A stretch of DNA of 64,000 nucleotides from Brooklawnia sp963780175 (GTDB lineage Bacteria; Actinomycetota; Actinomycetes; Propionibacteriales; Propionibacteriaceae), in contig CAWAAT010000001.1 in the NCBI GenBank assembly GCA_963780175.1, positions 1,054,001 through 1,118,000 of the forward strand, in the 5' to 3' direction. The first letter of the stretch is position 1, and every line of letters begins with the position of its first letter. Made by a program: the position numbers and the translations under genes. A model generated the notes under the pieces. It did no database searches. It saw only the letters and a list, made by a program, of their open reading frames with translations, and was not told the origin of the DNA. Positions 52,218 to 61,553 of this stretch are shown here, one piece after another.

Positions 52218-53397
52218 ATGACCCGTTCGTTGTCCCACCGCGGCGATGTACCGCCCTTCTATGCCATGGAACTGCTCAAACTGGCCAACCGCAAGCGCGA
52301 ATCCGGTGCCGACGTGATCTCGTTGTGCCTGGGGCAGCCGTCCTCGGGAGCCCCCCTCGCGGTTCGGCAGGCCGCCCAGGCGGCCCTGGCGTCCGGCTCG
52401 ACGCTGGGTTACACCGACGCCAACGGGCTGCCGGAACTGCGCGAGGCGATCGCGGGGCACTACGCGTCCGGCTACGGCGTGTCGGTCGACCCGGCCCGCG
52501 TGGTCATCACCACGGGTTCATCGGCGGGCTTCACGGCGATCATCCTGGCCGCGTTCGAGGCCGGGGACCAGGTCGCGATGGCGCGTCCCGGCTACCCCGC
52601 CTACCGCAACGTGCTCACCAGTCTGGGGTGCCGGGTGATCGACCTGGACTGCGGACCCGAGTCCCGCTTCCAGCCGACCGTCGACATGCTGGACGCACTG
52701 GCCCGTCCGCCGGCCGGGCTGATCGTCGCGTCCCCGTCCAACCCCACCGGCACGATCATCGAGCCCGGTCAGCTCGCGGCGATCGCGGACTGGTGCAGCG
52801 CACACGACACCGTGTTGATCAGCGATGAGATCTACCACGGCATCGCCTTCGACCGACCGACGGCCTCGGTGCTGCAGACCTCGAGCGACCACGTCGCGGT
52901 CGGGTCGTTCAGCAAGTACTACTGCATGACCGGCTGGCGGGTCGGCTGGCTGGTGGCGCCCGAGGGGTTGGCCCGCCGCATCGAGTTGCTGCTGGGCAAC
53001 CTCAACCTGTCGGCGCCGACTCTGTCGCAACTGGCCGCGGTGGCCGCATTCGAGCTCCGGTGCCGGCGACGAACTGGACGCCCACGTCGCGACCTACCGG
53101 GCGAATCGTGACCTCGTGCTCCGCCGGCTGCCCGAGATCGGCGTCAGGGACACGGTGGTGCCCGGACGGGGCGTTCTACGTCTACCCCGACGTGTCGCAC
53201 CTGACCGATGACTCGCTCGGCTGGTGCCTGCGGGTGCTGGACGAGATCGGTGTGACCCTGACCCCGGGGTCGACTTCGCACCGCTGCGTCCCGGCCTGGA
53301 CTCACCCACCGACGGATCGCGGTTCGTCCGCATCAGCACCGCCGGGTCGTCCACCGACCTGGACGAGGCGTTCGATCGGCTGGCCCGCTGGGTGTGA
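52218..53397 (+). CDS. Class I/II pyridoxal-phosphate aminotransferase, frameshifted
   Basis: A fold-type I aminotransferase of about 390 residues, related to aspartate/alanine-type transaminases. The PLP lysine is in GSFSKYYCMTGWRVGW; SPSNPTGTII, SDEIYHG and GSSAGFTAIILA are typical. After AAVAAF at about 53055 the frame must shift at least three times (about 53057, 53160 and 53275) to continue through VYPDVSHLTDDSLGWCLRVL and RFVRISTAGSS to the stop. Two shifts sit in C or G runs (extra C in GTGCCCGGACGG; missing G in ACCCCGGGGTCGAC). The substrate is unknown. It is divergent from nrfH and convergent with nirK. Confidence 0.85.
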
Positions 53398-53417
53398 CGT
53401 GAACACGGGGCAACGAC

Positions 53418-56055
53418 TCAGCTGACCCGGACGATGCCGTGGGCGCCGATCTCGGCGTCGCTCATGATGTGCGAGACCACCGGGTAGTGGCCGGCTTCGG
53501 GGAACACCAGTTCGACGAATCCGCCCTGGGCGGGCAGCAGCCCCAGCGACCTGGGCGCCGCCGCTGGTCTGGCCGAACGCGTCGCGTCCAGCCAGCAGCT
53601 GGTAGGCGCCCTCCAGGTAGACCGTGTCGAACTGCCCGCCGACGATGTGGAAGCTGCTCGGCTGGTTCGGGCCCGGCGTCCAGCACCCAGAACCGGACGC
53701 GTTCGCCCACCTTCGCCTCGAAGGGCACCTGGTCGTACTGGTTGGCGATGCCGTTGAACACGACCCGATCGGGCGTGCCTGGCCGTCACCTTGTCAGCGT
53801 CCACCTCGGTGGCCTGGACCGGCTCACGTGCCGGGCCGCTGCAGGTAGACCTCGGACTGCACGAGCACGTAGCTGCGGTCGACCTCGGGCAGCCCGTCTG
53901 GCTCGATGACGACCGCACCGTGCATGCCGGCCGCGATGTGGGCGCTCATCGGATGGGTCGAGCAGTGGTACATCCACACCCCGGCCCGGGTGGCGGTGAA
54001 CCGGTAGACCAGCGACTCCCCCGGCGCGATGGTGCGCATCGGCCGGTCGGGGGCCAGTGCCCCGGCGTGGAAGTCGATCGAGTGCCCCATGGTGCCGTCG
54101 TTGACCAGCGTGATCTCGAACACGTCACCGACCCGGCCGTGCAGGGTCGGGCCCGACGGAGGCGCCGTTGAACGTCCAGCGTTGCTGCCACACCCCAGGG
54201 GCGACCTCGAGCGGCACCTCGGTGACGGTCAGGGTGAGCCGGTGGACGCGCTCGGGCCCAGCGGGGCCAGGGCGGGATCGACGTGGCTGCCCAGCGCTGC
54301 GTCCGGGACGTTCGGTACCGTCACTGGGCCCGAGGCGTGGTGCGTGTCGCTGGCTGGGCCCGGCTGGCGGCCCCGTCCTGCCCACTGACCAGGACGTCGA
54401 GGACCATGCCCATCTGACGGTGTCCGGCGATGGTGCACCAGCCCTGCAGCCGACTCGGTGATCACACCGAGATCGAGTTCGGCACGCTCGCCGGGAGCCA
54501 GCCGAGGGGTCGCGCGTCCCGCGATCGACAGATCGTGGACGGTCAGCGGATCGTCGTTGACCAGCTCGATGACCAGTCGGTCACCCGGCTGGACGCTGAT
54601 CTGGTTGGGCGTGTAGGTCATGTCGTGGGCACTGACCTGCACCCGGACGACGTGCCCGGTGGACGATGCCGTGGCGCCCGGACGCGCGTTGCCCGTGCAG
54701 GGTGTAGCCGGCGGCGGCTGGGTCGAGCGCGACGCCCAGGGCTGACGACCAGGCTGAGGACTCGCGAGGGCCGCCACCAGCCCGCCGCTGCTCCACACCG
54801 GGGGCTGCTGGCCGACCGGCGGAACGGGGGCGGTGTCAGCGGCTGCGGGCGGCCATACCTGCGCGTATTCCGAGCACCATCAAGGGCAGGAACCCCGCCA
54901 GCGCGGCGGCGACGGCACCCTGCGGCCATCACTCGGACGGCCGGTGAGACCGGCAGCACGACCAACGGCAGCGCGAGGTTGAGCGTCACCAGGCGCACGG
55001 TGGCTGCCCCTGTTGAACCATGCCAGTGACGCCCGGACTGCCGACGGCCCGCCGCCCAGCACCATCGGGACCAGGTAGCTGAGTGCGCCGACCAGCAGTT
55101 GGGCACCCATGCCGATGGCGAAGATGATCGCGACCGGAGCGAAGCCAGCCGTGACGTCCGGCCCAGTCGCCGGAACCCACCAGCAGCGCGGCGACGCAGA
55201 CCAGACCCGTCAACGCCCAGCCCAGCGCCGCGCCGACCGAACCGGACGCGAACTCGCGCGGCGGTCTGGCTCGCAACGGGGGCAACAGCCCGCGTCCCCA
55301 CCAGCCCAGACCGATCAGGTAGCCGACCAGGCCCACCACGGCAAGCCAGCGCTCACCGACCAGTGCGCCGGTGATCACCACCAGCACTCCGACGATCAGC
55401 ACCGGCAGCCCCTGGCGTGCCCAACGTTCGGCGTGCTCGTCGATTCGGGTGCGCAGCAGGGTGGGCCAGAAGGTGAGCAGGGTGCCGGTGCACGGTCAGT
55501 CCCACCCAGCCGAGCAGGTTGGCCATGGTGTGGGCCAGCAGCAGTCGACCGTGCCAGGGGTCGTCGGGGACGCTGGCCAGCGTGGCACCCAGTCCTGCCC
55601 CGATCACCAGGCTGGTGGCCGCAGCGATGTAGTAACGCACCGTGATGCGAAAGCGACCGGGCAGCGCGCGGCGCATCATCGTGGCCAGCGCCCAGCCGTG
55701 CCAGCCGACAGCGACGATGACCAGGCCTGCCCCGGTCACGGTCAGCGGCCACCACCCGGTCGGTACGCCCATCAGCACCGCCGCCGACCCGGCCAGCAGC
55801 AGGGCGATGCGTCGGGACTGGTGACGACGGGCCTGGGCGTGGTGCGGGGACCTGAGGATGGCCTCGCAGAAGTGGGTGCTCCAGACGATGACGGCGTGGC
55901 TCAGCGCGCCGAGCAGCACGCAGGTGCACCAGCAGCCAGCGCGCTGAGGGCAGCCAGCGGTGCGTCAGCGCCACCACGAGGGCCGCGACCAGCCAGAACA
56001 CCGACGGGTAGTCGCGCATGGGCCAGTGGTTGCGGGCCGGCCGACGTCGGAGCAC
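53418..56055 (-). CDS. nirK: Membrane-fused copper nitrite reductase (NirK type), heavily frameshifted
   Basis: A reconstructed protein of about 870 residues. The first 430 residues form a multi-helix membrane domain (DYPSVFWLVAALVVAL, RLLLAHTMANLLGWVGLTV, LLVGALSYLVPMVL). A cupredoxin domain follows (MTYTPNQISVQPGDRLVIEL), then the two NirK domains. Type 1 and type 2 copper ligands are seen in HSIDFHAG and MYHCST..PMSAHIAAGMHG, and the domain-2 His in HYPVVSHIMS. It would reduce nitrite to NO outside the membrane. About ten single-base shifts break the frame. GTG 56055 lies 6 nt after the NnrS-like stop. Confidence 0.8.
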
Positions 56056-56060
56056 CAGCG

Positions 56061-56993
56061 TCAGCGCTTGTCATTGTGGGTCACCACCAGCAGCACGGAG
56101 ACGATCAGGAAGATCAGCATCGCGACCACGGTGAGCACCGACCCCAGCTGCCAGAGCCGGTTCGAGCCGAGCGCGTTGCCGCCGATGCGCGTCAGCATCC
56201 CCAGGTGCAGCAGCACGAGGGGCAGCCACGACACCGGCCGGTACGGCAGAGGCCGCCCCAGGACGGCGGGGAAGATGATGGGGGCGTGCGCCATGATCAT
56301 CGACACGGCGAACCCCAGAAACGTGGCATGGATGACGGTGTCGTAGGGCAGTTGGTCCTCAGGCACTCCGCCGATCGCCCAGGTGGCTCCGGCCACGATG
56401 AGCCAGAGGTACCCGGCCAGCAGGGCCGCGGCGTTGTAGCGGCGAAGTCCGCTGGTGCGGATGAATCGACGGGCCACGTCATCGCGGATCAGCCATCCGG
56501 CGAACGCCAGAACGACCACCCCGAACATCCGGGTGCCCGGTGCGGGCCACAACAGGCCGGCGAGCGTCGCGACGACCAACGCCGTTGCCAGAATGAGCAG
56601 CCGTGGTGCGGATGTGCCACCCATCGTCAGTTGGGCGAGCTCTGCGCGCTCGGCCGCGATGGTGGTGATGACGAACCCCGCCAGCAGGGTGACGACGTGC
56701 TCGACGCCGATGACCAGCCACAACCCGGCCGCGCTGGTCGCCAGCACCGCCGACAGCACCTGCACCGCGACCATCGGCACCGGGGCGCGCCGCCACAGGG
56801 CGAGGTAGACGGCGAACATCAGCAGACTGCCCTGGACGAGCAGCGCCTTGCCGAGCAGCGGCTGGGCGCCGCTGATCAGCACGAGGCTGCCCAGCCCCAG
56901 CACGGCGGGTGCCAGGTAGGCCCAGGTTCGTCTGAGTGCCTGCGCTCGTTCCAGGGCGATGACGGTGCCCAGGAAGCCCAGCACCATCACCAT
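56061..56993 (-). CDS. NnrS-like multi-pass membrane protein
   Basis: A 310-residue polytopic protein with about 10 helices, resembling NnrS-family proteins linked to NO metabolism; the block YDTVIHATFLGFAVSMIMAH followed by PIIFPAVLGRPLPYRP is typical. Coding-like sequence continues upstream in frame to about 57157 (GGLDAALLLAGVWAPVAAGH and HLPGVHGMVMVLGFLG, a further helix) but without a start codon, so the N-terminus is probably hidden by a frameshift, maybe at an ACCC run beside the DUF2249 stop. It lies between DUF2249 and nirK and is probably co-transcribed. Confidence 0.78.
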   Translation of the reverse strand: MVMVLGFLGTVIALERAQALRRTWAYLAPAVLGLGSLVLISGAQPLLGKALLVQGSLLMFAVYLALWRRAPVPMVAVQVLSAVLATSAAGLWLVIGVEHVVTLLAGFVITTIAAERAELAQLTMGGTSAPRLLILATALVVATLAGLLWPAPGTRMFGVVVLAFAGWLIRDDVARRFIRTSGLRRYNAAALLAGYLWLIVAGATWAIGGVPEDQLPYDTVIHATFLGFAVSMIMAHAPIIFPAVLGRPLPYRPVSWLPLVLLHLGMLTRIGGNALGSNRLWQLGSVLTVVAMLIFLIVSVLLVVTHNDKR

Positions 56994-57160
56994 GCCGTGG
57001 ACGCCTGGCAGGTGTCCTGCCGCGACGGGCGCCCAGACCCCGGCCAGGAGCAGCGCGGCGTCCAGCCCGCCGATCAGGCTCGCCCCACCCAGGGCCAGCA
57101 GCAGAATCCGACCACCCGAACCGACGGCCCGCCTCGGCGCTGCCGTGGGTGCGCCGTCGA

Positions 57161-57472
57161 TCAGGGTGGAGTCATCAGGCTCAGGCTGGTCTTGGTCAGC
57201 TTCACCCGGACGGCCTCGGGGGCGCGGTCGACGTAGTCCACCTCGATGGCGTCACCGTAGGCCTCACGCATCTGGGCCAGCAACGGCAACGGGTCGTGCG
57301 GCGCCACCAGCACCATCGCAGCACCGGGCTGAAGGCTGGCGACGGCACCCAGGATCGCGCCGTGACGCACCGCGTGCGGCAACTGGCGGGCGTCCAACTC
57401 GGGAAGGTCAGCCTGGGAGTGGCCGCACTGGCAGCCGCCCTGGGGTGCCTGGGTGATCGGGGTCTGGGTCAT
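57161..57472 (-). CDS. DUF2249 domain protein
   Basis: A 103-residue DUF2249 (PF10006) protein, a family often found next to nitrite and nitric oxide reductase genes and haemerythrins. The core reads LPELDARQLPHAVRHGAI, PGAAMVLVAPHDPLPLLAQM and YVDRAPEAVRVKLTK, preceded by a Cys/His N-terminus (GGCQCGHSQ) that could bind a metal. ATG 57472 follows ACAGGAG. It is the first gene of the nnrS-nirK operon and is divergent from the regulator, across a palindromic operator. Confidence 0.88.
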   Translation of the reverse strand: MTQTPITQAPQGGCQCGHSQADLPELDARQLPHAVRHGAILGAVASLQPGAAMVLVAPHDPLPLLAQMREAYGDAIEVDYVDRAPEAVRVKLTKTSLSLMTPP

Positions 57473-57515
57473 CGTGCTCCTGTCGGAAGGGTCAGCAGTC
57501 ACTGCGGTCTGGCAA

Positions 57516-57541
57516 TTTATTACAGTTGAAACTGTATTAAA
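57516..57541. promoter_or_regulatory. Palindromic operator between the nirK operon and its regulator
   Basis: TTTATTACAGTT, GA, AACTGTATTAAA: 12-bp arms with one mismatch and a 2-nt centre, midway between DUF2249 and the divergent regulator. The 14-bp core ACAGTT-NN-AACTGT recurs at 61999-62012. The AT-rich patch also carries the promoter (TAGTAT at 57544-57549 for the regulator). Confidence 0.7.
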
Positions 57542-57558
57542 CCTAGTATGCTGACCCC

Positions 57559-58251
57559 ATGACAGGCAAGGCGAGTGAAGGCCCGGCCCCCGCGGGCGCG
57601 CCGGCTCCCCCGCTGAGTGCGGCGCGCCGCCGGGTACTGTCGCTGGTCGGCGAGACACCGGGACGACCGTGGCGCAGGCCGCTCGCCAGCTGGGCGGCCA
57701 CCCCAACAGCAGTCGTCTGCAGTTGGACGCACTGGCCCAGGACGATCTGGTGACGTGCGAGGTGCTCAGCACGCAAGGTCGGGGACGACCAGCCCGGGTC
57801 TACCGCATCACCACACGTGGCCGCCAGGCCCTTGCCGCCATCATGACGCTGGCTATCTGTCGTTGACCAGGGCTTTCACCAGGCAGTCTGGTGTCCGCCG
57901 GAGATGCCTCAGCGGCTCGCGAAGTGGGCCGCCAGTGGGGACGCGAGCTCGCCGAGTCGCATGAGGGTCTCGACGTCGCACGTCCCACCACACCATCGAC
58001 TGGTGATGACCACCGACCGGTTGTGCGCACTCCTGGCGTCGCTCGACTTCAGCCCCGAACGCGGCGACGACGGGGACCTCCGGCTGCACACCTGCCCGTT
58101 CGTCGATCAGGCGCGGGCCGACCCGGACGTGGTGTGCACGATTCACCAGGGGTTGATCGACTCGGTGCTGGAGTCATGGGGGACGCGCCAACGCGCCCGG
58201 CTCGTCCCGTTCGGGGAGCCGGACGCGTGCCGGTTGCAGCTGGAGGGCTGA
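57559..58251 (+). CDS. COG2345/SufR-like transcription regulator, frameshifted
   Basis: A reconstructed regulator of about 230 residues: a winged helix (LSAARRRVLSLVGE; AQAARQLGGHPNSSRLQLDA; GRGRPARVYRITTRGRQAL) and a C-terminal sensor domain with the Cys/His pattern HTCPFVDQARADPDVVCTIH, which resembles SufR-type regulators that bind an Fe-S cluster. Four frame changes are needed (about 57655, 57840, 57890, 57970). It is divergent from DUF2249-nnrS-nirK and separated by the palindrome, so it is the likely regulator of that operon, perhaps sensing NO or oxygen through a cluster; this is inference. Confidence 0.72.
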
Positions 58252-58654
58252 TCAGTCGAGCAGTTCGGCGATGAGCTGCCTCGACGCGGCTGCGGATCTC
58301 GTCACGGATGGGACGCACCGAGTCGATGCCCTGGCCGGCCGGATCCTCCAGCACCCAGTCCTCGTACCGCTTGCCCGGGTAGTAGGGGCAGGCGTCGCCG
58401 CAGCCCATCGTGATGACGACGTCGGAGGCCTGAACGGCGTCGGTGGTCAGCACCTTGGGCTGCTCGCCGGCGATGTCGACGCCGACTTCGGCCATCGCCT
58501 CGACAGCGACGGGGTTGATCTGGTCGGCCGGCATCGAGCCTGCCGAGCGCACCTCGATGCGGTCGCCGCCGAGGTGGCGCAGGAATCCGGCGGCCATCTG
58601 GGAGCGTCCGGCGTTGTGCACGCAGACGAACAGGACGGAGGGCTTGGTGGTCAT
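58252..58654 (-). CDS. arsC: Arsenate reductase (LMW phosphatase type), frameshifted at the end
   Basis: A 133-residue arsenate reductase of the low-molecular-weight phosphatase fold. The catalytic loop FVCVHNAGRSQMAAGFL has the CX5R signature, followed by SAGSMPADQINPVAVEAM, VITMGCGDACPYYPGKRYED and DPAGQGIDSVRPIRDEIRSR. It fits mycothiol- or thioredoxin-linked ArsC enzymes. One extra base near 58282 shifts the last codons; without it the end reads IAELLLD-like and stops at 58252. The ATG at 58654 overlaps the arsRC stop (ATGA). Confidence 0.88.
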
Positions 58655-59659
58655 GGGGTCTCGCTCTCTTCAGGGGTTGGTTGCAGCAGGGTGTCGATGA
58701 GCGCCTGGACGCGTGCTGGCGATGTCGTCGCGGATGGCGCGGGTGCCCTCGAGCGACGCCATCGCCGGGTCGCCGACCGGCCAGTCCTCGTAGCGCACGC
58801 CGGGAATGATCGGGCAGACGTCTCCGCAGCCCATGGTGACCACGACGTCGGCGGCGCGCACCGCGTCATCGGTCAGCGGTTTGGGGAACCGCTCGTCGGC
58901 CCGGTCTCCCTCGATCTCGGCGAACAGGGTCCGGACGTGCGGATGGACACCGGCGGCCGGGGCAGACCCGGCCGAGCGCGCCACGACGCGTCCTCCCGAC
59001 AGCTCGGTGACAAGCGCGGCAGCGAGCTGGGAGCGTCCCGCGTTCGCCACACAGACGAACAGCACCTGCGGCTCACTGGTGGACCTGTCGCGGGAGGCGT
59101 CGGCCAGGCGCTGGCGGGCGAACCGCTCGGTGAGCGGCATCAGGTGACGGGTGATACGTGCGGTCCGCGCCAGGCCGGCGTGCGACTCACGCACGACAGC
59201 CAGCACCCGTTGGCGGTCGAGCCGGGGGTATTCGACGGCCAATTCCTCGGCCAGCCGGGTGACGCGGTCGTCGAGGTCGGGCAGGTCATAGCCGGCGCGA
59301 TTCTGTTCGGTGGGCTGGGGCGAGAGAGTCGCGGGTCCGAACGCGTCCAGCAGGGTGCTGACCGCGCCACGGCTGGGCGGGGCGATCGAGTACCACACCC
59401 AGGTGCCACGACGCTGCGAGGTGAGCACCCCGACGTCCTTGAGTACCCGCAGATGATGCGAGACGGTCGGCTGGGCGACCTGGGCCAGGGCAGACAGGTC
59501 ACAGACGCAGGCCTCTTGGCGCGGGTCGGAGGCGATCGCCGAGAGGATGCGGAGCCGCAGGGGGTCTGCGAGTGCCTTGAGTGTGGTGGCGAGGTGTTCG
59601 GCCGCGTCGAGTTCTATCGCCTGGATGACGCTGGGAGTGCAGGCGGTCTGGGTGGTCAC
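58651..59659 (-). CDS. ArsR-ArsC fusion (regulator fused to arsenate reductase)
   Basis: A 336-residue fusion. Residues about 18-110 are an ArsR winged helix with the arsenite-binding ACVCDLSAL and TVSHHLRVLKDVGVL. Residues about 125-185 are a three-helix domain (DRVTRLAEELAVEYPRLDRQ) known from actinobacterial ArsC. The rest is a LMW-phosphatase arsenate reductase: LFVCVANAGRSQLAAALV (CX5R), SAGSAPAAGVHPHV and VVTMGCGDVCPIIPGVRYED. One base too many near 58715 disturbs the last 20 residues. GTG 59659 has AGAGGAG upstream and overlaps acr3. The protein may sense arsenite and reduce arsenate. Confidence 0.85.
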
Positions 59660-60765
59660 GATGAGCTCCTCTGGGTGAGGTAGGGGTCGGTGTGGAACCA
59701 GCGGCGGGCGAGCCACAGCGAGACGTAGACCAGCCCGACCAGGACGGGCACCTCGATGAGGGGCCCGACGACTCCGGCAAGCGCTTGCCCGGAGGTGGCA
59801 CCGAAGGTGCCGATGGCCACCGCGATGGCGAGTTCGAAGTTGTTGCCCGCTGCGGTGAAGGCCAGCGTGGTGGAGCGCGGGTAGTCCAGCCCCAGGCCCT
59901 TGCCGAGCAGCATGCCGGCGAACCACATGATGGCGAAGTAGGCCAGCAGCGGCAGGGCGATGCGGGCGACGTCGAACGGGTTGGAGGTGATCGCCTCACC
60001 CTGCAGCGCGAACAGCAGCACGATGGTGAACAGCAGTCCGTACAGCGCCCACGGCCCGATCACCGGCAGGAAGCGGTCCTCGTACCAGTCGCGGCCCTTT
60101 CGGCGTTCTCCCCCAGCCAGCGGGACGCGAAGCCGGCGACCAGCGGGACGCCGAGGAAGACCAGCACGTTGAGCGCGATCTGGACGACCGAGACCTCCAG
60201 CCCCTGGGTGTCGAGGCCGAGCCAGCCGGGCAGCACCGTGAGGTAGAACCAGCCCAGGAACGAGAAGGCGACCACCTGGAAGACCGAGTTGATGGCCACC
60301 AGCACCGCTGTGGCCTCGCGGTCGCCGCAGGCCAGGTCGTTCCAGATGACCACCATGGCGATGCAGCGGGCCAGGCCGACGATGATCAGGCCGGTGCGGT
60401 ACTCGGGCAGGTCTGGCAGGAAGATCCAGGCCAACGCGAACATCACCAGCGGTCCGACGAGCCAGTTGAGCACCAGCGATGAGATCAGCAGCCGCTTGTC
60501 GCCGGTCACGGCGGCGACCTTGTCGTAGCGCACCTTGGCGAGCACCGGGTACATCATGACCAGCAGGCCGATCGCGATCGGCACCGAGATTCCACCGACC
60601 TCCAGGCGGGTGAGCAGTTCCGACAGCCCCGGGACCATCCGTCCGAGGACAAGGCCCGCCACCATGGCGATGCCGATCCACAGCGGCAAGCCAGCGGTCG
60701 AGGGTGGACAGCTTCGCTGGGTGCGGAGCGATTGTGGACGTCGTCCCGACTTGCTGCATTGACAT
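59656..60765 (-). CDS. acr3: Arsenite efflux transporter ACR3, frameshifted
   Basis: A 10-helix ACR3-family (PF01758) arsenite/antimonite exporter. Typical parts: GIAMVAGLVLGRMVPGLSEL, VGLARCIAMVVIWNDLACGD with the conserved Cys, INSVFQVVAFSFLGWFYL, and GNNFELAIAVAIGTFG in the second half. At least two single-base shifts (about 60690 in TGGCTTGCCG and about 60105 in GCCGAAAGGG) separate the blocks. ATG 60765 begins 5 nt from a perfect 22-bp palindrome. It leads the arsenic operon acr3-arsRC-arsC. Confidence 0.9.
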   Translation of the reverse strand: MSMQQVGTTSTIAPHPAKLSTLDRWLAAVDRHRHGGGPCPRTDGPGAVGTAHPPGGRWNLGADRDRPAGHDVPGARQGALRQGRRRDRRQAAADLIAGAQLARRTAGDVRVGLDLPARPARVPHRPDHRRPGPLHRHGGHLERPGLRRPRGHSGAGGHQLGLPGGRLLVPGLVLPHGAARLARPRHPGAGGLGRPDRAQRAGLPRRPAGRRLRVPLAGGERRKGRDWYEDRFLPVIGPWALYGLLFTIVLLFALQGEAITSNPFDVARIALPLLAYFAIMWFAGMLLGKGLGLDYPRSTTLAFTAAGNNFELAIAVAIGTFGATSGQALAGVVGPLIEVPVLVGLVYVSLWLARRWFHTDPYLTQRSSS

Positions 60766-60770
60766 GCGTC

Positions 60771-60792
60771 TATATTGACAGATGTCAATATA
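60771..60792. promoter_or_regulatory. ArsR-type operator upstream of acr3
   Basis: A perfect palindrome: TATATTGACA, GA, TGTCAATATA. It overlaps the presumed promoter 5 nt before the acr3 ATG. The TTGACA..TGTCAA form is like sites of ArsR/SmtB repressors, so the ArsR domain of the downstream fusion is the likely ligand-controlled repressor. Confidence 0.75.
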
Positions 60793-60819
60793 GGGCGCAA
60801 GCCGGATCCTCGCAACTTG

Positions 60820-61543
60820 TCAGTTGGTCGATGCCAGACCCACCATAGGCGCCTGATCATCCGCCAGTCCCAGCAACTGGCGTCCGGCCAACACGCACAA
60901 CAGACTCCACGGCAGCAGCGAGAGGACCGAGAACACCAACCCCACCGTCCCGAAGGTCGACGGGACGAGCATCAGGACGCCAGCGACCAAGCGCCCATCC
61001 CGCTAACGAGGAACGGAACAACCGCGAGCGATGCAGCAGCCAGGCGCAGATGAGCAGCACCACCGCGCCCAGGAAGTAGTACGTGAGGAAGGCGGTGCCC
61101 TTCCAACTGGCCAAGACGGCCTCGCCGGCGGCCTGCAGCGCGGCCTGACGCTGCGGGTCGGCGTCAGCGCGGGCCCGCGGCGAGTGCCAGCATCTCCACC
61201 GCTGGGTTGGACGCGAAGTAGGCCGCCATCTGAAGCGTGCCCAGCCCGACCAGCAGCAGCGCTCCCGACCTGGACGCGGACCAGAGCACCACCGCCAGGC
61301 CCAGATAGAACAGCCAGACCAGCAGGTTGTTGACCACGTAGATCGCATCGAGCGAGACCAGTCCCAGCACCGGAGACCTCACCATCAGGTCGAAGACCTC
61401 GGGAACCGTGTGCACGGGCGGCCAGATCACGAAGACGACGACCTGCACGACGTCAGGGCTACCGAGCCGAGCGCGGCCCACCCACCGCACCGAAGAACTC
61501 CGGACAGGTCTCCCGGAAGGTAGCTCAATTCTGAGGGTGGCAT
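60820..61543 (-). CDS. DUF4386-like membrane protein, frameshifted
   Basis: A reconstructed membrane protein of about 240 residues with five to six helices: GVLRCGGWAALGSVALT, VQVVVFVIWPPVHTVPEVFD, YVVNNLLVWLFYLGLAVVLW, FLTYYFLGAVVLLICAWLL and LVAGVLMLVPSTFGTVGLV. The order fits DUF4386-type proteins of unknown function. Frames change near 61458, 61180 and 60990. ATG 61543 follows GAGG. The stop lies 28 bp from the acr3 operator. I infer no role in arsenic handling from it. Confidence 0.65.
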
Positions 61544-61553
61544 CGTTGCGACC

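Noticed and set aside
55371..57236. A 621-codon open frame on the plus strand opposite nirK and the NnrS-like gene
   Set aside because: Composition is Gln/His/Arg/Pro-rich with no domain motifs; it is the usual antisense frame of GC-rich coding DNA, and the minus strand carries clear families.
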